From NCBI GenBank assembly GCA_030374765.1, contig JARGXX010000113.1, forward strand, positions 62,001-126,000: 64,000 nt of DNA. The letters run 5' to 3'. Position numbers and translations under genes: made by a program. This DNA comes from Agarophyton chilense (lineage: Eukaryota; Rhodophyta; Florideophyceae; Gracilariales; Gracilariaceae). Shown here in pieces: positions 31,861-43,877 of this stretch. Within the stretch, counting starts at the first letter, position 1. Each line of letters starts with the position of its first letter. The notes under the pieces were generated by a model. The model ran no database searches, was not told the DNA's origin, and saw nothing but the letters and a program-made list of their open reading frames with translations.

Positions 31861-32514
31861 TGTAGTGTCTGCTCCAACGGAGAGCTTATACACTTGTGAC
31901 AGCGTTCGGACTGCGGATAACGGTGCATGCGGCGAAGGGAAAAGGGAATGATGGAGCTACAACACTAGCGAGCTAGAAGATGGGGGTTGTAAAGCCCCAC
32001 TCGCAAATGAGGGTTTGTGATAGACTAGGGTCGTTGTTAGAAGGATAAATAATTGTTGTAGCTTGTCGTCATATCCGGTTAAGCAATCCTAAACAAGGAA
32101 CAAGACAGTTGTGAACCCGTTGTTGTCTCCTTTACTTTGGAGTTAACGCTCAGCTCTGTACCATATTTTCTGTGCACAGAGGTGAGGGCCACAAATTATT
32201 ATCTAGATATAAACCTTGGGTAGCCATTAAGGCCCTCGACAGTGTATGGAAATCGTCTCTAATGGGATTCCGTCTACGAAGGGTAGGCTTGCCTTCCACG
32301 TGGGTATCCACTACATGCGCCGTTGCTAATCCTGCATTTCCCTACGAATGGACGATCCAGATGCGCCGCGGGAAGCCATCTCACATTCGTAACATACAAC
32401 CTCCGTAGGACGGCGCTCATAACTCAATCGATGCTTTCACAGTCTTCTATGAATACTATTGTACTGAGACGAAGAAAGGGATGCATCGGCTGTCCGAATG
32501 TGTAGAATAATACA
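31861..32514 (-). repeat. element 2 LTR, complete copy (5' in element orientation)
   Basis: Read on the plus strand it starts TGTAGTGTCTGCTC and ends TAGAATAATACA, 654 bp, with TGTAG/TACA-type ends. It is related along its length to the solo LTR at 43878-44540 and in its last 344 bp to 22224-22567. Confidence 0.85.
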
Positions 32515-32519
32515 TGAGG

Positions 32520-34750
32520 CTAACAGTTTCCTCCTACAAACTGTAAGCGAGCTCCTGGGTTTATGTAGCGGTCATTGATGTCCAACTCCGGCCATTCGAC
32601 GGCCTCCAGATCGACGAGAAAAGCACTGAGAACGCCAGAATTCTCTGAGGGCTCAATGATGAACTCTTGAACTTCAGCAGAGAATAACTTTTATTCTTGC
32701 TTATCATCTGGTATAGTATTGAAAGAGTGAGAGGAAGCTGAAAATCACGGAGAGATCTATCTCTGGAGCTCAGAGTGCTGAGTCACCTCAATTTTGGGGC
32801 CATCCTCTTTACTGCGCGTCATCTCTTATGTCGACGGAGTTCATTTGGGATTCTGGAAGACGGTGTCATCTTTGAAAAGATAAATGCGTGGTAGCCTGAA
32901 TTAGAGGCTTCGGTATATCCAGTACCTTGTAAAAGGTATCTTCAAGGAACCGTTGCGTCACGGAAACAAGCCACTACCATTTGTAGCGTGTGTCGATAGT
33001 GATTCTTGAACCAGAATTGGCTGCGTTCGTAAAAATCTGTAGAGTATGTAGGTTCGAATGCTTCTCTTTTTTCATCAAAGCTGTACGTAGAACTTGACCT
33101 TCGCAAATTGAAAATCTACCATGACATATCATCTCACAAAGCCATCTTTCCCACCTTCGCACACCATGACGTTACATTATTTTTCTGGTTTTGATTGAGA
33201 TGCCATTTATCAAGAGAGATGAACGAGGTATGAATAACCTTTTCAGTCGCGTTTATAAAAGCGAAACTCTGATCCATGGTAACTAGTGTCGGCGGAAACT
33301 GGAATTATTGACTTCAATCTTGTTAGGACGTGAAAGAAATCCTCTTCAGTCTCTCCAGCAATGAACTCAAATAGTAACCCTAGCGTGAATCCGTCGTTGG
33401 ACCTTCCATTCATAGTGAAGAATCGGTATCTGAAACAGTTTGCCACTGCTTAGTAGTCCACTGAGAATCTCGGGACTATACCATGTCGTTTTTAGGCCTC
33501 TATCAATTCTCTGAAACTCTAACAAGCCAACATCATTCGCCCTCTGCAATCACAGCTGAAAAAGATCTTGTTCCCGTCGTCCTGTTTATTGAATCGAATA
33601 GTCTCCAGCTACAGTACTCTCTCTCTTCTCCTACTGTTTCTCTCCGATGTAGATAGAAGCTCTAGTGTATAGGTAATAACCAAAAAAGTCAGATTTGTAC
33701 TGACCTTCGTTCATAACATCGTGGCCAGGAGCGTCCAGGGAAAAACTCTGAATGTACAAAATCACTGCTGTTTTGAAGCATCCGTCAATATGGTCCTGGT
33801 CGTCTTAAATGTCATCACGTTTGTCCTCAAGACTAATGTCTCCATTTCATCCGTTGCGCTCCAGCTCCATGTCGTTTTGCAAACCTTCTGGGACCTTCTC
33901 CTCTACCACGAATTTCTCCACCCGAAACAGATCGAACGGCACCTCTTCTTTCTCGTCGAAAAACAGGACATGATCGATGATGCTCATAGTTGTTTCCTTG
34001 CTCCCAGCATCATCCTTTCCCTCCTCATTTTTCATACCCAATTCCGCCTCCAAGGCCAACAATGGGATATTAGGCGACATTTCGCGTGTTTCGGAGCTCA
34101 TCAAGAGTGTTGATGAGTCGTAGAGAGATAGTAAACAACTTGAACATGGGTCGCAGTTGTCTAACGTTTCCATATTCGTGCCAAAATTTGAATCATCTTC
34201 ATGTTCCCATGTTGTAGCCATGTCTGTATGGAAGTTTCCGACGTCGCGCATTTCATTTTCTGTTGCTCCCACGTATTATTTGTCCTTCTCTCCAACGTCT
34301 TTAACGTTTTCCTGTCCCATATATCCTCCATCTGTTGTCTCAATCAGTTCCTCACTCACGTCTTCTACTACTTCAGATATATCACAGTCCTGTTCTTTAT
34401 CATGGAGATGATGATGTTTTCGGTCTTGCATGATGTAGCTCTCTATGAGACTAGAATCGGATATGGATTCAAAAGTAGGGCTGAATTTATCAAGGGGATT
34501 CGAATTTGTGCGTTTCCGGGATACCGCACCCACCATCGCGTTACAACCCAAAATCTCGGAAAATGGAATGTCTTTCTTTGGAATGCACTTCTTCTGTAAA
34601 GAATCCCATTCTATGAAGTCATCTGGAAGTCTTGACTCGTTTCACATGTCGTATTGGACTGCCATGGAGCTGCTAATTGTGTCACAACGCTTTTTAAGAA
34701 GTCCCAGTATCACAAAGGCAGATAACCACGCCTTGTTTTGGCTTCATATT
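32520..34750 (-). pseudogene. MULE-like transposase pseudogene
   Basis: The diagnostic part near 33240-33470 reads PRFSVD, a stop, then CFRYRFFTMNGRSNDGFTLG and LLFEFIAGETEEDFFHVLTR, matching the MULE transposase core in which VDGTFK precedes a FTI-G segment and a GKTEE motif. Downstream text (ITMDQSFAFINATEKVI, LDKWHLNQ) fits the D and C/H region. Upstream, 34551-33847, acidic protein-like frames lead in. At the 3' end, VQEFIIEPSENSGVLSAFLV runs to a TAG at about 32520, directly against the element 2 LTR. Multiple stops and frame changes. Confidence 0.5.
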
Positions 34751-35282
34751 CATTAACGCAGATATTTTGAGACCGATACAAAAGGTGGATACTGTTTTGG
34801 ATACGTAGATACATGAAACTGGTTGAAGGTCTTGTTCTATTGCCTCTAATTTTTCATATACGTGGTTTTGCACCGTTATAACCGCATAGTGAAGTTGGTT
34901 ATCGTCAGGTACGCAAATGCTTCTAGATTTTTGTAGAAAGCTTTACATATAGCTGATATAAGGTAATTGCTTTACCTTTCAGTATATAAATCGATTGGAT
35001 CTTTGTCAAAATGTTATAATACAAAATAGAAGTATGGGCAGAACATATTTAAAGAGCGTACCATGTGAGTTTTACATAAATCAAGATTTGATAATGCTAG
35101 GAATGATTGGATTGGGAAAAATGACGGTGGATTATCGGAGGTCAAAGGGATGAAGAATATAATTTTATCTTAATGATGCTGACGCGTTGTGATCTTTGTT
35201 GCCATCGAAAGCTTCGGTACCATCAAACACTTCGGCCCCAAAATTTTCTATTTTTTTCTAGACGAAGCACAACGTCTACACT
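34751..35282. other. AT-rich, no feature recognised
   Basis: No coding frame or known repeat was identified in this stretch. Confidence 0.4.
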
Positions 35283-35522
35283 GGCGCATGCGCTTTGAAT
35301 TTGAGCGAGACTACCCGTGGGCTGGGAGATTGAAATGGGAAGCAGAGAGATTAGGCGCAGAAGGGTGAGAAGATGATCCTATTTGCGTCCGGAAGGTGTG
35401 GCCGAAAGTGAGCTCTGAATTGGGTAAAACTGCGCATTCTGCGCTCTGTGAGTTGGGTAGTCTATTCTTATTGGTCTAAATCCAATCATTTCGCTATGTA
35501 TTTTACTTCTTGTATATTCCTT
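35283..35522 (-). repeat. dispersed repeat copy B, uninterrupted
   Basis: Inverted relative to copy A (12409-12594 plus 18298-18351). It reads through the CCAT site where element 1 is inserted in copy A, so it serves as the empty-site reference. Similarity fades on both sides. The adjacent minus-strand frame at 35486-35755 is unidentified. Confidence 0.75.
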
Positions 35523-37400
35523 CTCTGCCAAACATAGGCCCGCTCTACACCAGCATCAGACACGTCGCAGCCTGTAGATTTCCCCCAGATTACTGTCCGC
35601 TGTCCATTTCCGGGGACAGTAAAAATACTGTTCTCGTTTTTTCTTAACTTTCCGCTCTCTTGGTTTGCTTCTATAGCGACCACAGACAGCCTAACATTGA
35701 GAATGTGCCTTAATACGCCTTCGCGGCTATTGAAGTGCATCCTGAGCGGATACACGGTCCTGCGAAAAGCGCTGCCCTTCTGCTAACGCCTTTCACATAA
35801 CGATCAATATCTAATCTTCTGCAAGGCTGTACTTTCCCAAACGTTCTGCAAAACATATCAGGCAGACACAACTATCGAGTTTTTCACAGTCATGTCTACA
35901 ACTTAACAGAGTCGGGAGCTCATTGCAACTGATGTAGCCCTGGTTTTTTGGACGAAGACGACTGCAGTGCTATGGGGATCTCTGCGCAGGAATTAATGAG
36001 AGAAATGACTCCAATTATCATCTCCGAGCAAAATCTTTGCCAGTGATTTCATGGGCGAAAGTGGGCCAGAAAAATCATCGTTCCCAGACTGGGTTTTTTT
36101 GGTATGATACGAGCCATCAGTTTATGCGTTTGGCTTCTTAGAGCAGAATGTTACGCATCTATCCTTAAATGTTCTTTCAAATTGCGCACATACTCAGGCT
36201 CCACATTTAAAAAACTGCTTAGCGGTTTCGAAACACACTGCGCGCTGAAATCAAAATAGGTCCCTTTTTCTTGTATGTTGGTGGTTTTACGTCGGAAAGG
36301 GCTGCGTTTCAATTTAGTAGTGTGGCAAGTGAATTTTTAACTTCAATATTCGAGTAAGCGGGAGCAGTTTGCACTTAGTGATCGAACAAAGCACAGTTTT
36401 CTGTGGAAGAACCAGTTTCACAAAGGCTCTGAAAGGATTTCAAGAAATAGGACCCCTTCCATATTGCGTTGGAACAGCCGAAAGAACTCATAAAAAGTGG
36501 TTGTCCTGTCCGAATGACCAGTACTATTAGTACCGATGCTACAAAAGGTATCCGATTATGGTAATTCTTGTTGTTGTTACTGCCACCTAGGTATTCATAT
36601 ACTCAAACATTGTGAGCCCTTGAGTTCTGGGTGACTTTACAAATTATGATCCTTCGTCTTGGAAACGAAACATCGATGGAGTCCCATGACTTGTTTCCCA
36701 AATTCTTGATCTCCGTGTAGGCGATATAGCTATCTGGCCATCTATGCTCGGCGACGGTGAATTTACGCTAAAATTGAACATGATGAAGACAACCAGCGTC
36801 AGAGAGCATACCGTCAACCAGGTTTTAAAACAACAGAATTCTACAGCCAGTCAAACTCAATAGCCCGCAGAATGTGCGTTTGTGTAGAGCAGTCCTTAAA
36901 TGGGAAAAACCTCTCGAGTTGCCCAAGACCCCGCTCTCGTGAGAGGTGTAACGTAGTGGACGAGCCCTTTGCACCACCCTTATGTGGGTGTAAGACCACG
37001 ATGGTAACTGGATATACCTGCGAAAGTGAATAGAAAAAAGAGATAGGAGATAATAGAGAAATCCAAGTATGGAGCATCCGTAGACGTCTCTGTTCTTGGA
37101 ATGATAATTTACTGTGCTAGATAGCTATGTTGGAGCGCAGACTCCTGACAAATTTGGTGGTTTCGCAGTTCGCACCAGTTCACACCAGTTGCACTGTAAC
37201 ATTTTTAGATTTTTGAAAATGTCGTTTCTACTCCTCCTAGAACCCACAGTGCTAGTCGCAGTTCGAGGACAGTTTACTGTCTCATTTCTTTTCTCGCTAT
37301 TTTTACATTCACGAACGTCACCAGCATCACTGGTCAGCAACCAATTCTTTGTCAAAACACATTTACTTAATCAACTGCCATCCCCGACATCGGAACACAG
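35523..37400. other. no recognisable feature
   Basis: Frames at 35486-35755 and 36841-37077 (both minus) and 37125-37355 lack motifs I recognise. The DNA is otherwise AT-rich without visible repeats. Confidence 0.35.
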
Positions 37401-38720
37401 ATCTCATTTGGTATCCGTCCATTGCTTTACCGGAAACAATATCGCATAAAACTGCCGTGGTACACATTCTACCCCCTCCCACTGCTTGCTTCGGCTCACT
37501 CAGTCCTCTCCGCCTCCGCACTCATTCTTCCCATCTCCCAAACGCCCTATCGCTTCAACCTCCACCTCCTCCTCCAGAACACTCTCCAATACCCTCTTGC
37601 CCTTGTCTTCACTATCAATCTTCCTTTTCAATCTCTGTCCCAAATGTACCGCAGTTATTACCCTCTTTTTCCCCATCCTCCATTCCTTCCCCTCATCCCC
37701 CTCGGCCCTTCGACCGGTCGTAAACAACATTCCAACCCAATATCCTCTTCCTCTGTTTCTCCCTTACACCCCCCTTGTCTCTTTGTAGTCCTTTTGAAGC
37801 CCTCCCTAGCTGCGAATCACGACCCCCCAACTGGCGCTCTCTCTCCCTCACCTCCTTGGTGTCCTATATCAGATGCTGCTCCTTTTTACGTCTTAACTCT
37901 CTCACCACTTTAAACTGTCGCATAACTCGTTTTTCCAGATTTCTATCACGTTCCTTCATCGCCCTCACCTCCCTCACAAAACGCTCAACGGTGTCCAGCG
38001 GCACAAGACACCCATTCTCCCTTCTACCCAGCTGATCCAGCGTGTCAGTGACCAATTCTGGGTGATGGAAAACACGGAGAGTGCGTCTCGTGAACCAGGA
38101 GTTGCAACAAGACTTCGATCAATGACGTTTGGGTGTGCGCCATGTCAAAATGGGCAGCAATATCAATCTGCCCGTTGCCGATCTGCAACAAAAGGATGGC
38201 AGATATTGCATCACCCTATTTCTTCAGACATACCAGCATGTTGGTGAACTAGAGCTTCTGCAATCCAAACCGGGGTAACGGTCCAGCATCCACAAAGAAG
38301 TATTTGCTGAACACGTCGCGAGGGCTAGCTCCTCGTCTGTTCGGCACCGATTTCAATCGATCGTTTCTGTTATTACGCTTGCCAAGCTTTTCCGGTTACA
38401 CCTCGCGAGAAAGTTCCATTAGATGCTTTTCGAACTCCAAGAAGCGTCGGTTGAAGAAGTCGTCGTTTATAGGGACACGTAAACCCCAAACATCGAAGCC
38501 GATCATGTGTTTCTCTCGTATTAACACGGCAGCAGTGGCCAGTAAGTCGGCTGGAGTCGGTTGCTCAATTTACGGCTCGGTCGCGGAGGGAGCGAGCTGG
38601 GCAGAATGGGCTGGGGCGTGGAATGCAGCATCGTGCCAACGACGGTGGAGATGTGGTTCCCCGGGAAGAAAGCCAGCAGAGCCTTGAGATGCCAATCAGA
38701 GTTCTGCCGAAGCAAAGTAG
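37400..38720 (-). pseudogene. unidentified coiled-coil-type gene, broken
   Basis: Protein-like text runs along the minus strand in changing frames. It reads AFHAPAHSAQLAPSATEP, stop, IEQPTPADLLATAAVLIREK, MIGFDVWGLRVPINDDFFNR, FLEFEKHLMELSREV, then ILLLQIGNGQIDIAAHFDMA and LIEVLLQLLVHETHS. It ends with a strongly charged helix (VERFVREVRAMKERDRNLEK onward) and a Lys/Glu-rich tail to about 37400. At least two stops and two frame changes are present. I do not recognise the family. It could be a host gene or an accessory gene of a DNA transposon. Confidence 0.4.
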
Positions 38721-38857
38721 TTCATGATCTTACAGAAAAGTGGTTTATACATGTGATACTCTTTGACCACTTAAAGATGATCAAAGCCAAATGAAGAGGC
38801 AAATCTATTAGACTGATTCGAAGAAGCCGACGGTTTATCGCTGTTCATCAAGACCAG

Positions 38858-39889
38858 ATGATCCGACTAGCAACTCTGTTGTACATTGAAGCCGAGAAAG
38901 ATGGAAATCATTTACCAAACGAAATGCTGCCAGCGCGACAGAGATCATTCAAAATGAGTTCACCACTTTCGTTCAATGAAAACCGCACAGGGGCAGTTAC
39001 ATCAAATAAAATCTCAGTGGATTTGAGTCTGCAACATATTGCTCGAAAGTGTTCCACCAAAGGCGGTTTGGGTGTGACTGTATACATCACCAATACTGCT
39101 TGCAGAAGCAGTCGCGAGCAGCTGCAGGGTCGAGTGTAGACACTGGTGGCCCCTGGCGCAGTGTACAGGTCTGGATAAGACGATCACGGTCATGGTACTC
39201 GTGTAGGTACCACAATTGGTAAACGAGTCTTGGGGATTGTACCAAGGATAAAACCAGTGTGCATTAGAACATTGTCAAAACGAAACTAGGGGAGCGCGCT
39301 CGACGTGGTTGCCGGAGTGCAGCGAGCAATATGGATGCAAAAAAGGCAGACCAGACTTGGAATCATATCCATCTAGTTGCGTGGTCGCGCCGTTCGAAGA
39401 TGTACGGTGAGCTTCGTAGTTGCTGCAGGGAATTCTTGAAGTAATGCATGCTCATATACACCACGTAGAGCTCGGAGAACGATTACTGTCGCAGCAAGGG
39501 ATGCAGAAGGACGAATAACTTTGTTCTCCAAGTTTGGGGAATGTGTCAGCGATGGTGCTCCTGTATTGAGAGTGTGGAGCGCAGTTGCTGACGACGATGA
39601 TTCGTACGATGTGGGCTCCAAATCTTCTATGGCCGCCCCATTTGTTTCCGGCCTTATCGCAACTGTGGTAGGTGATCGAGGCAAGACACGGATCAGTACT
39701 TTGAGGAGATGGCTGAAGAATGTGGGCAGAAATGACAAAGAAAATATCTCGGTCGTTTCATCAAAGAAGTTCTGCGAGTGGCACCGACGTTCGAAGAGAA
39801 AAAGAACGGGTATTAAAACAGAAAAAGTTTGCAATTGGTTGCCACTGAAACTTTTATTCATCTTTAATACTCTCTGTAAGAGACATTGA
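38858..39889 (+). pseudogene. proteinase K-type subtilase (peptidase S8), degenerate
   Basis: The first piece ends GGLGVTVYITNTACRSSREQ, where active relatives have the catalytic Asp in VYIxDTG; here it is Asn. Next, near 39175-39240, DHGHGTRVGTTIGKRVLGI keeps the catalytic His of the HGT motif. Near 39400, SFVVAAGNS is followed by a TGA, then NACSYTPRRARRTITVAARD and FSKFGECVSDGAPVL. GSKSSMAAPFVSGLIA keeps the catalytic Ser of GTSMAAP. The C-terminus from 39690 is basic and unlike a normal subtilase end. An in-frame stop, frame changes and the Asp to Asn change indicate a dead gene. Confidence 0.7.
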
Positions 39890-40502
39890 AAATTGAGCAC
39901 GCATGTTTATTGAACATGGTGGAGTTAAAACATGCTAACATTCGCTCTTATTCTTCCGTGTTTGATTCAAGAGTGCAATTGAAGCCGGACGGTTTGCTAG
40001 CTGCTTTTCTTTCCTTCCAAAGAGAAAAGCCGCAACGTTGTGTCTGGATTTGTGATCCTCAAAATGTGAATACGACCCAAAAGCAGCAGCTCCTCGCTCT
40101 TGGTCATAGCTAACACAATCAAAAAATTAGTCAGAGAAGACAAGTTTATGACAGATTAGAAGAGAGAGAGATGACGGGTTGGCCAAGGGCCACACAGCCG
40201 TCGGAGAGAGGCATAAATTTGTAGAAATGCTCCGTAGCAGAGGTAGGACATATAAAAGGTACAATGCAGATTTGGGGGAAAGCAAGCGTTAGGCCATGTA
40301 ACCGCGAGATTAGAAATTGCACAGAGAACCGCGAAGTTGGATTGGTGACGGGTGGTACTTTGAAGGAAAGGAAGCGGGTGGGCAGGGGCGCACTAATGTG
40401 GGGCGCCAACCGCTGGATTGGTGCGAGAGGTTGTGTGGTGGGCCGAAACGGGGGCCATGGAAGTAGTGATGGAGTGGGAGTTGGTGAAGGAGAGGTTGTT
40501 GT
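39890..40502. other. no gene recognised; left flank of element 3
   Basis: Low-complexity G-rich DNA from about 40370 continues, across element 3, into similar DNA after 49631. This is consistent with one low-complexity tract split by the insertion. Confidence 0.4.
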
Positions 40503-40949
40503 TGTAACACAATGACGGGTTAAATCAGCGCACGGGTCTCCACCGGTGGTAGCGTGGTAGAGCGAGTCCTAAGGTTCGTATCCTTGACGGCGACACTCCC
40601 ACAGTACTTGGTGCAATGGGCTGGCGTTTACTGCGTAGTCCTACATGTTGGAGCTACGGAAACGATGGCTTGAAGACCAAAGGGTGGAACTAATATACCA
40701 AAGGGGGTCATTTAGTATCCTAACGGTGCCTACCGTACTCTAAGGGAGAAGCGTCACTCGAACCAAGTAAATAGTACTGGCGAGGGGCTGAGATCTCCCT
40801 GGTACTGTAGTGTTAATCTATTACAATAAATAAAGTAAAATAATAATCTATTTGAGTCCACCTGAGGTCGACCCGTACACGTGTCATCTGCAAGATCCTT
40901 CGGGGCCCGGCGGCTTACAGGGCTCAACTGCTATCACTGCTCCTTCACA
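40503..40949 (-). repeat. element 3 LTR, left copy (3' in element orientation)
   Basis: 447 bp, same length as 49180-49626. It contains a tRNA-like segment (gtggtagagcg, then aaggttcgtatcctt) near 40550-40585. Confidence 0.92.
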
Positions 40950-40964
40950 TATCTCCCTCCTTAG
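40950..40964 (-). promoter_or_regulatory. element 3 polypurine tract
   Basis: On the minus strand AAGGAGGGAGATA directly precedes the 3' LTR start TGTGAAGG. Element 4 has nearly the same tract. Confidence 0.65.
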
Positions 40965-41032
40965 GATTCAACCGTAACGGGGAACTCCAAATTGCCTCAC
41001 ACCTTCCTGGGTGTCCGGCTCTAGTTGGACCT

Positions 41033-42086
41033 ATGGGTGAACCTCCGATCTTGCCTTCAGGGTCGGAACGTCGTGATCCTCAGCGTCCTAATGGCCTGGA
41101 CACGAGCGTTGTCGTGCCCAACATGTCGGCGTCTTATGACCAATCCGGGGGTCAGTTGTTTTTGTTACCAGTGGGCGCGACGGGGCGTCGCATCGCCACC
41201 ATCTTCGGGGGTACCAATGCGTAAGAGCTGACCCTTGGCGGCAGGTTGGCAATTAGTTCACCTAAGGTACTGTACGCACACCGGGGGGGGTTCCTTGCCC
41301 CTTTTCCTATCCTTCGGTATTCTTTTGGCGACCCTACGCGCGTTGTCCGAAGTGAACCACGGTGCGCGCTTTTTCCATTCAAGCTCACGCCAGTCATCCT
41401 GCCCGATTCGGTTTCATCTTTCCTTTTTCCCTTCGCGATATTCCTCCATTGGTCGCGCGCGATGCCCCAATCGCCTCATAAGCCCGTCGGATATGCCATT
41501 CTCCCTCCGGACTGTGCCGCTTCCGTCGGATTTCTTATTTATTTCCCGGCGGACGACCCTGGAACCAGCGGTAGCATGACCTCAAAAAACCCAGCGGAGA
41601 GCTCCTCTGGATACTATATGGCCTATGAACTCCCCGGGGGCCGCCTTGCACAAACCATCGGACGAAATCCGCGGGCAGTGCGTCATGCCCTTCTGCCGTC
41701 CCGTTGGTATTAATGCCTCGATGGACATTGCGACCGTCCTAAGGAAAGCTTACTCCTGGGCGCGTCGCTCGGTGCGTTACGCAGCGGTTGTCCAACAGGG
41801 TCAGGATCTAAAGACCACCATGGTCAATCTTCTGCAGCAAAATGCGCAGGCGATGTCCCAGAGGGTTACTGCCGACTTGGATGCCCGGTATGGTCTCAAT
41901 TTGAGTGACCGGGAGGTTTCCGATGGTGACAATAGTTCCTCTGGAGAATACTCACCGAAGAAGCGTGCTCGGCTCGCTGAGCCTGGTTGGGGTGGTCCAG
42001 GTGGCTCCTCGGGTCACCCTAGTCCCTTTTTTGATCCTGCAGGTGCCAAGGAGGACGACAGAGGTACTCCTGCGCCACCCCAGTGA
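41033..42086 (+). pseudogene. element 3 antisense ORF, a different protein from elements 2 and 4
   Basis: From ATG 41033 the frame reads MGEPPILPSGSERRDPQRPN and meets a TAA at 41222-41224. It continues in the same frame as ELTLGGRLAISSPKVLYAHR to about 41660, then a frame change leads to INASMDIATVLRKAYSWARR, a helical segment (MVNLLQQNAQAMSQRVTADL) and a basic PKKRAR motif near the C-terminus. It ends PAPPQ at 42086. PKKRAR fits a nuclear localisation signal. I see no similarity to the antisense protein of elements 2 and 4. A gtaaga at the TAA could be a donor site, but an intron is not supported otherwise. Confidence 0.55.
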
Positions 42087-42213
42087 GTCCGGTTGGTGTT
42101 CGGAGCGCGTCTGCGAATCTTGAGGTCATATGGAGGGCTGTTAGGTCTCTATTAGTTACTCGAGTAAGATAAATAAAGTAGTGCTTGTGCTTTCCCAAGG
42201 TCTTTCTTGTATC

Positions 42214-42859
42214 TCAAGTTTTCGTGCCTTGGAACGGCGTCGCATCTTGAGAGCGTCCCGGGTCTTCTTCAGGTGTCTCCGACGGACCGAATTTATTCCC
42301 TGATGCAATAGCTACGACAAACCGTCGTGCTCCGGCGAACCGTCGTGTCGGGAGGCGGTTTGGGAGGCGTTTTGGGATTATTTGGGCCAGTGGTTGGATG
42401 ATTCGGACTAATGGTTGCCCCCTCCTGAAGGCCGCGCTCCGAGTGGCTGATTCTGCGCCAATAGCGGGCGATAAAATAAGCCGGAATAGTTTGAGGCTCT
42501 TGCCAAGTATCTTCCTCAGGTGTGTAGCCGATCCAACGGACGCGATAGCGCATAGTTCCATCTTCTCCCATACCGACGGAGATGATGCGCTCAATCACAT
42601 ATTCTAGTTGGTGGTCATCCTTTGGAAGGAGAGTGTGGTCCAGAAGGGCGAATCCATCGGAGTCGGTTGGGAGCGATGGATCATAGTAGCTGTCCTTGAC
42701 CATCTTGTCCGTGGGGCTAGTCGAGTCTACGAGAACTGCTTTAGGGGGTATGGTGACTTGATTGTCGACCTGAGGTTGTGGTGCTTCCTTTGGGCCAGGG
42801 GGCTGGGACGTTCGTGGTCCGGAGGAACTGGGAGCTCGTGTCACGCGGTCAATGGACAC
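42214..42859 (-). pseudogene. element 3 chromodomain segment
   Basis: A 188-codon frame with a Pro-rich start contains the chromodomain EYVIERIISVGMGEDGTMRY, VRWIGYTPEEDTWQEPQ and a short helix. It is preceded (42860-43120) by the integrase C-terminal module (FRKGDLVYLDRPP). Chromodomains of Ty3 integrases are thought to bind modified histones and bias integration. It is well preserved relative to the rest of the element. Confidence 0.8.
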
Positions 42860-43121
42860 GGTGTCCTGTAGGCCGTCAATGAGTAAAGTGATGCTATGTT
42901 CATTGGCCTAAAGGACTTTGTAAGGTCCTCGTAGAGCAGGGTAAGAGCTTCCGCGTAGTGGCCTCGAGTTCCTCACTGTTCTTCGGTGGCCTGTCCAGGT
43001 AAACCAGATCTCCTTTCCGAAAGGTCGGTGTGTTCCAAACGGCTTTGTCGAAGTTGGACTTGTAGCGCCGTTGGGCTTTGGTTAGTACAGTTCTGGCCGA
43101 TTGGAGAATGCGATCAATGCG

Positions 43122-43877
43122 TCAGCGCGAGTAGCGCTTCGCCTGGGTAGGCGTCATCCCTTTGGTTATGTCCCGGGGTATGATAGACTCTTGAAGGTCA
43201 ACAGCTATCGGCGGCGGCGCTCTAGTTAGCGGTAAGTCGAAAGGCCTTGTCCCAGTTGAAGCGTGCACCTGCGTGTTGTAGGCATAAGCCAGTGGCTCAA
43301 CGTATTCGTCCCAGTCCAATTGGTGGTCCGAAACGTAGTGTGCCAATCGGTCTAGAATGGTGTGGGTAAAGCGTTCGGCTTGGTCATTGGTTTGCCGGTG
43401 ATACGCCGTGGTGGTCACATGTTTGATACCTTAGGTAGCACAGTCATCTGAGAAGAATTTGGATACAATCTGGCTACCGTTGTTCGTAAGGAGGTAGAGT
43501 GGCATGCCATATGGATATACCCAGATGGACAAGAAAACCGTGGCGACATCCGTGGCCGTTGTCTGTCCTAGAGGTAGGGCTCGGGTAAGTTTGGTATACC
43601 TATCGGTTATATCCACGACAAACCGTTTACCATGGGACGACTTCGGCAGAGGCCGAAGTATATCCATTGCAACAAATTTCATTGGACCTGCGGCCGGGAA
43701 GAGCTTCAGTCTGGCCTGATGGTTGGCGCGAGACCCTCAGATTTGTGCGCACGATGCACAGTTCCGTGCGGTTTTCCATAGGTCCTGCGCCATCAGTGGC
43801 CAGTAGAAGAACTTCCTTAGGGTCTGGTACGCTCGTTGGCCTCCAGGATGACCAGCTAAGCTGGGGAAATGGGCGAT
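43122..43877 (-). pseudogene. element 3 integrase, core part
   Basis: From the solo LTR leftward on the minus strand: HFPSLAGHPGGQRAYQTLRK, then CASCAQ (zinc domain), then VAMDILRPLPKSSHGKRF (first Asp), LTNNGSQIVSKFF (normally SDxGxQF) and TAYHRQTNDQAERFTHT with the Glu. The second catalytic Asp position reads TNN, so it is changed to Asn. Stops occur after CASCAQI and after DDCAT. Confidence 0.75.

Larger units (their letters stand above)
22224..32514 (-). mobile_element. Ty3-type chromodomain retrotransposon with antisense ORF (element 2), decayed
   Basis: It is bounded on the right by a 654-bp LTR and on the left by the matching last 344 bp of an LTR that abuts the Tc1/mariner element. 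On the minus strand come a primer-binding site, gag, zinc knuckle, protease, RT, RNase H, integrase and chromodomain. A plus-strand ORF then lies before the polypurine tract and 3' LTR. Every coding segment has stops or frame changes, so this is an old copy. The plan is the same as in elements 3 and 4. Confidence 0.85.

Noticed and set aside
37349-37913. Overlapping plus-strand Ser/Pro-rich frames of 124-163 codons
   Set aside because: They are the complement of a Lys/Glu/Gly-rich minus-strand tail of the unknown pseudogene, and their composition is low-complexity.
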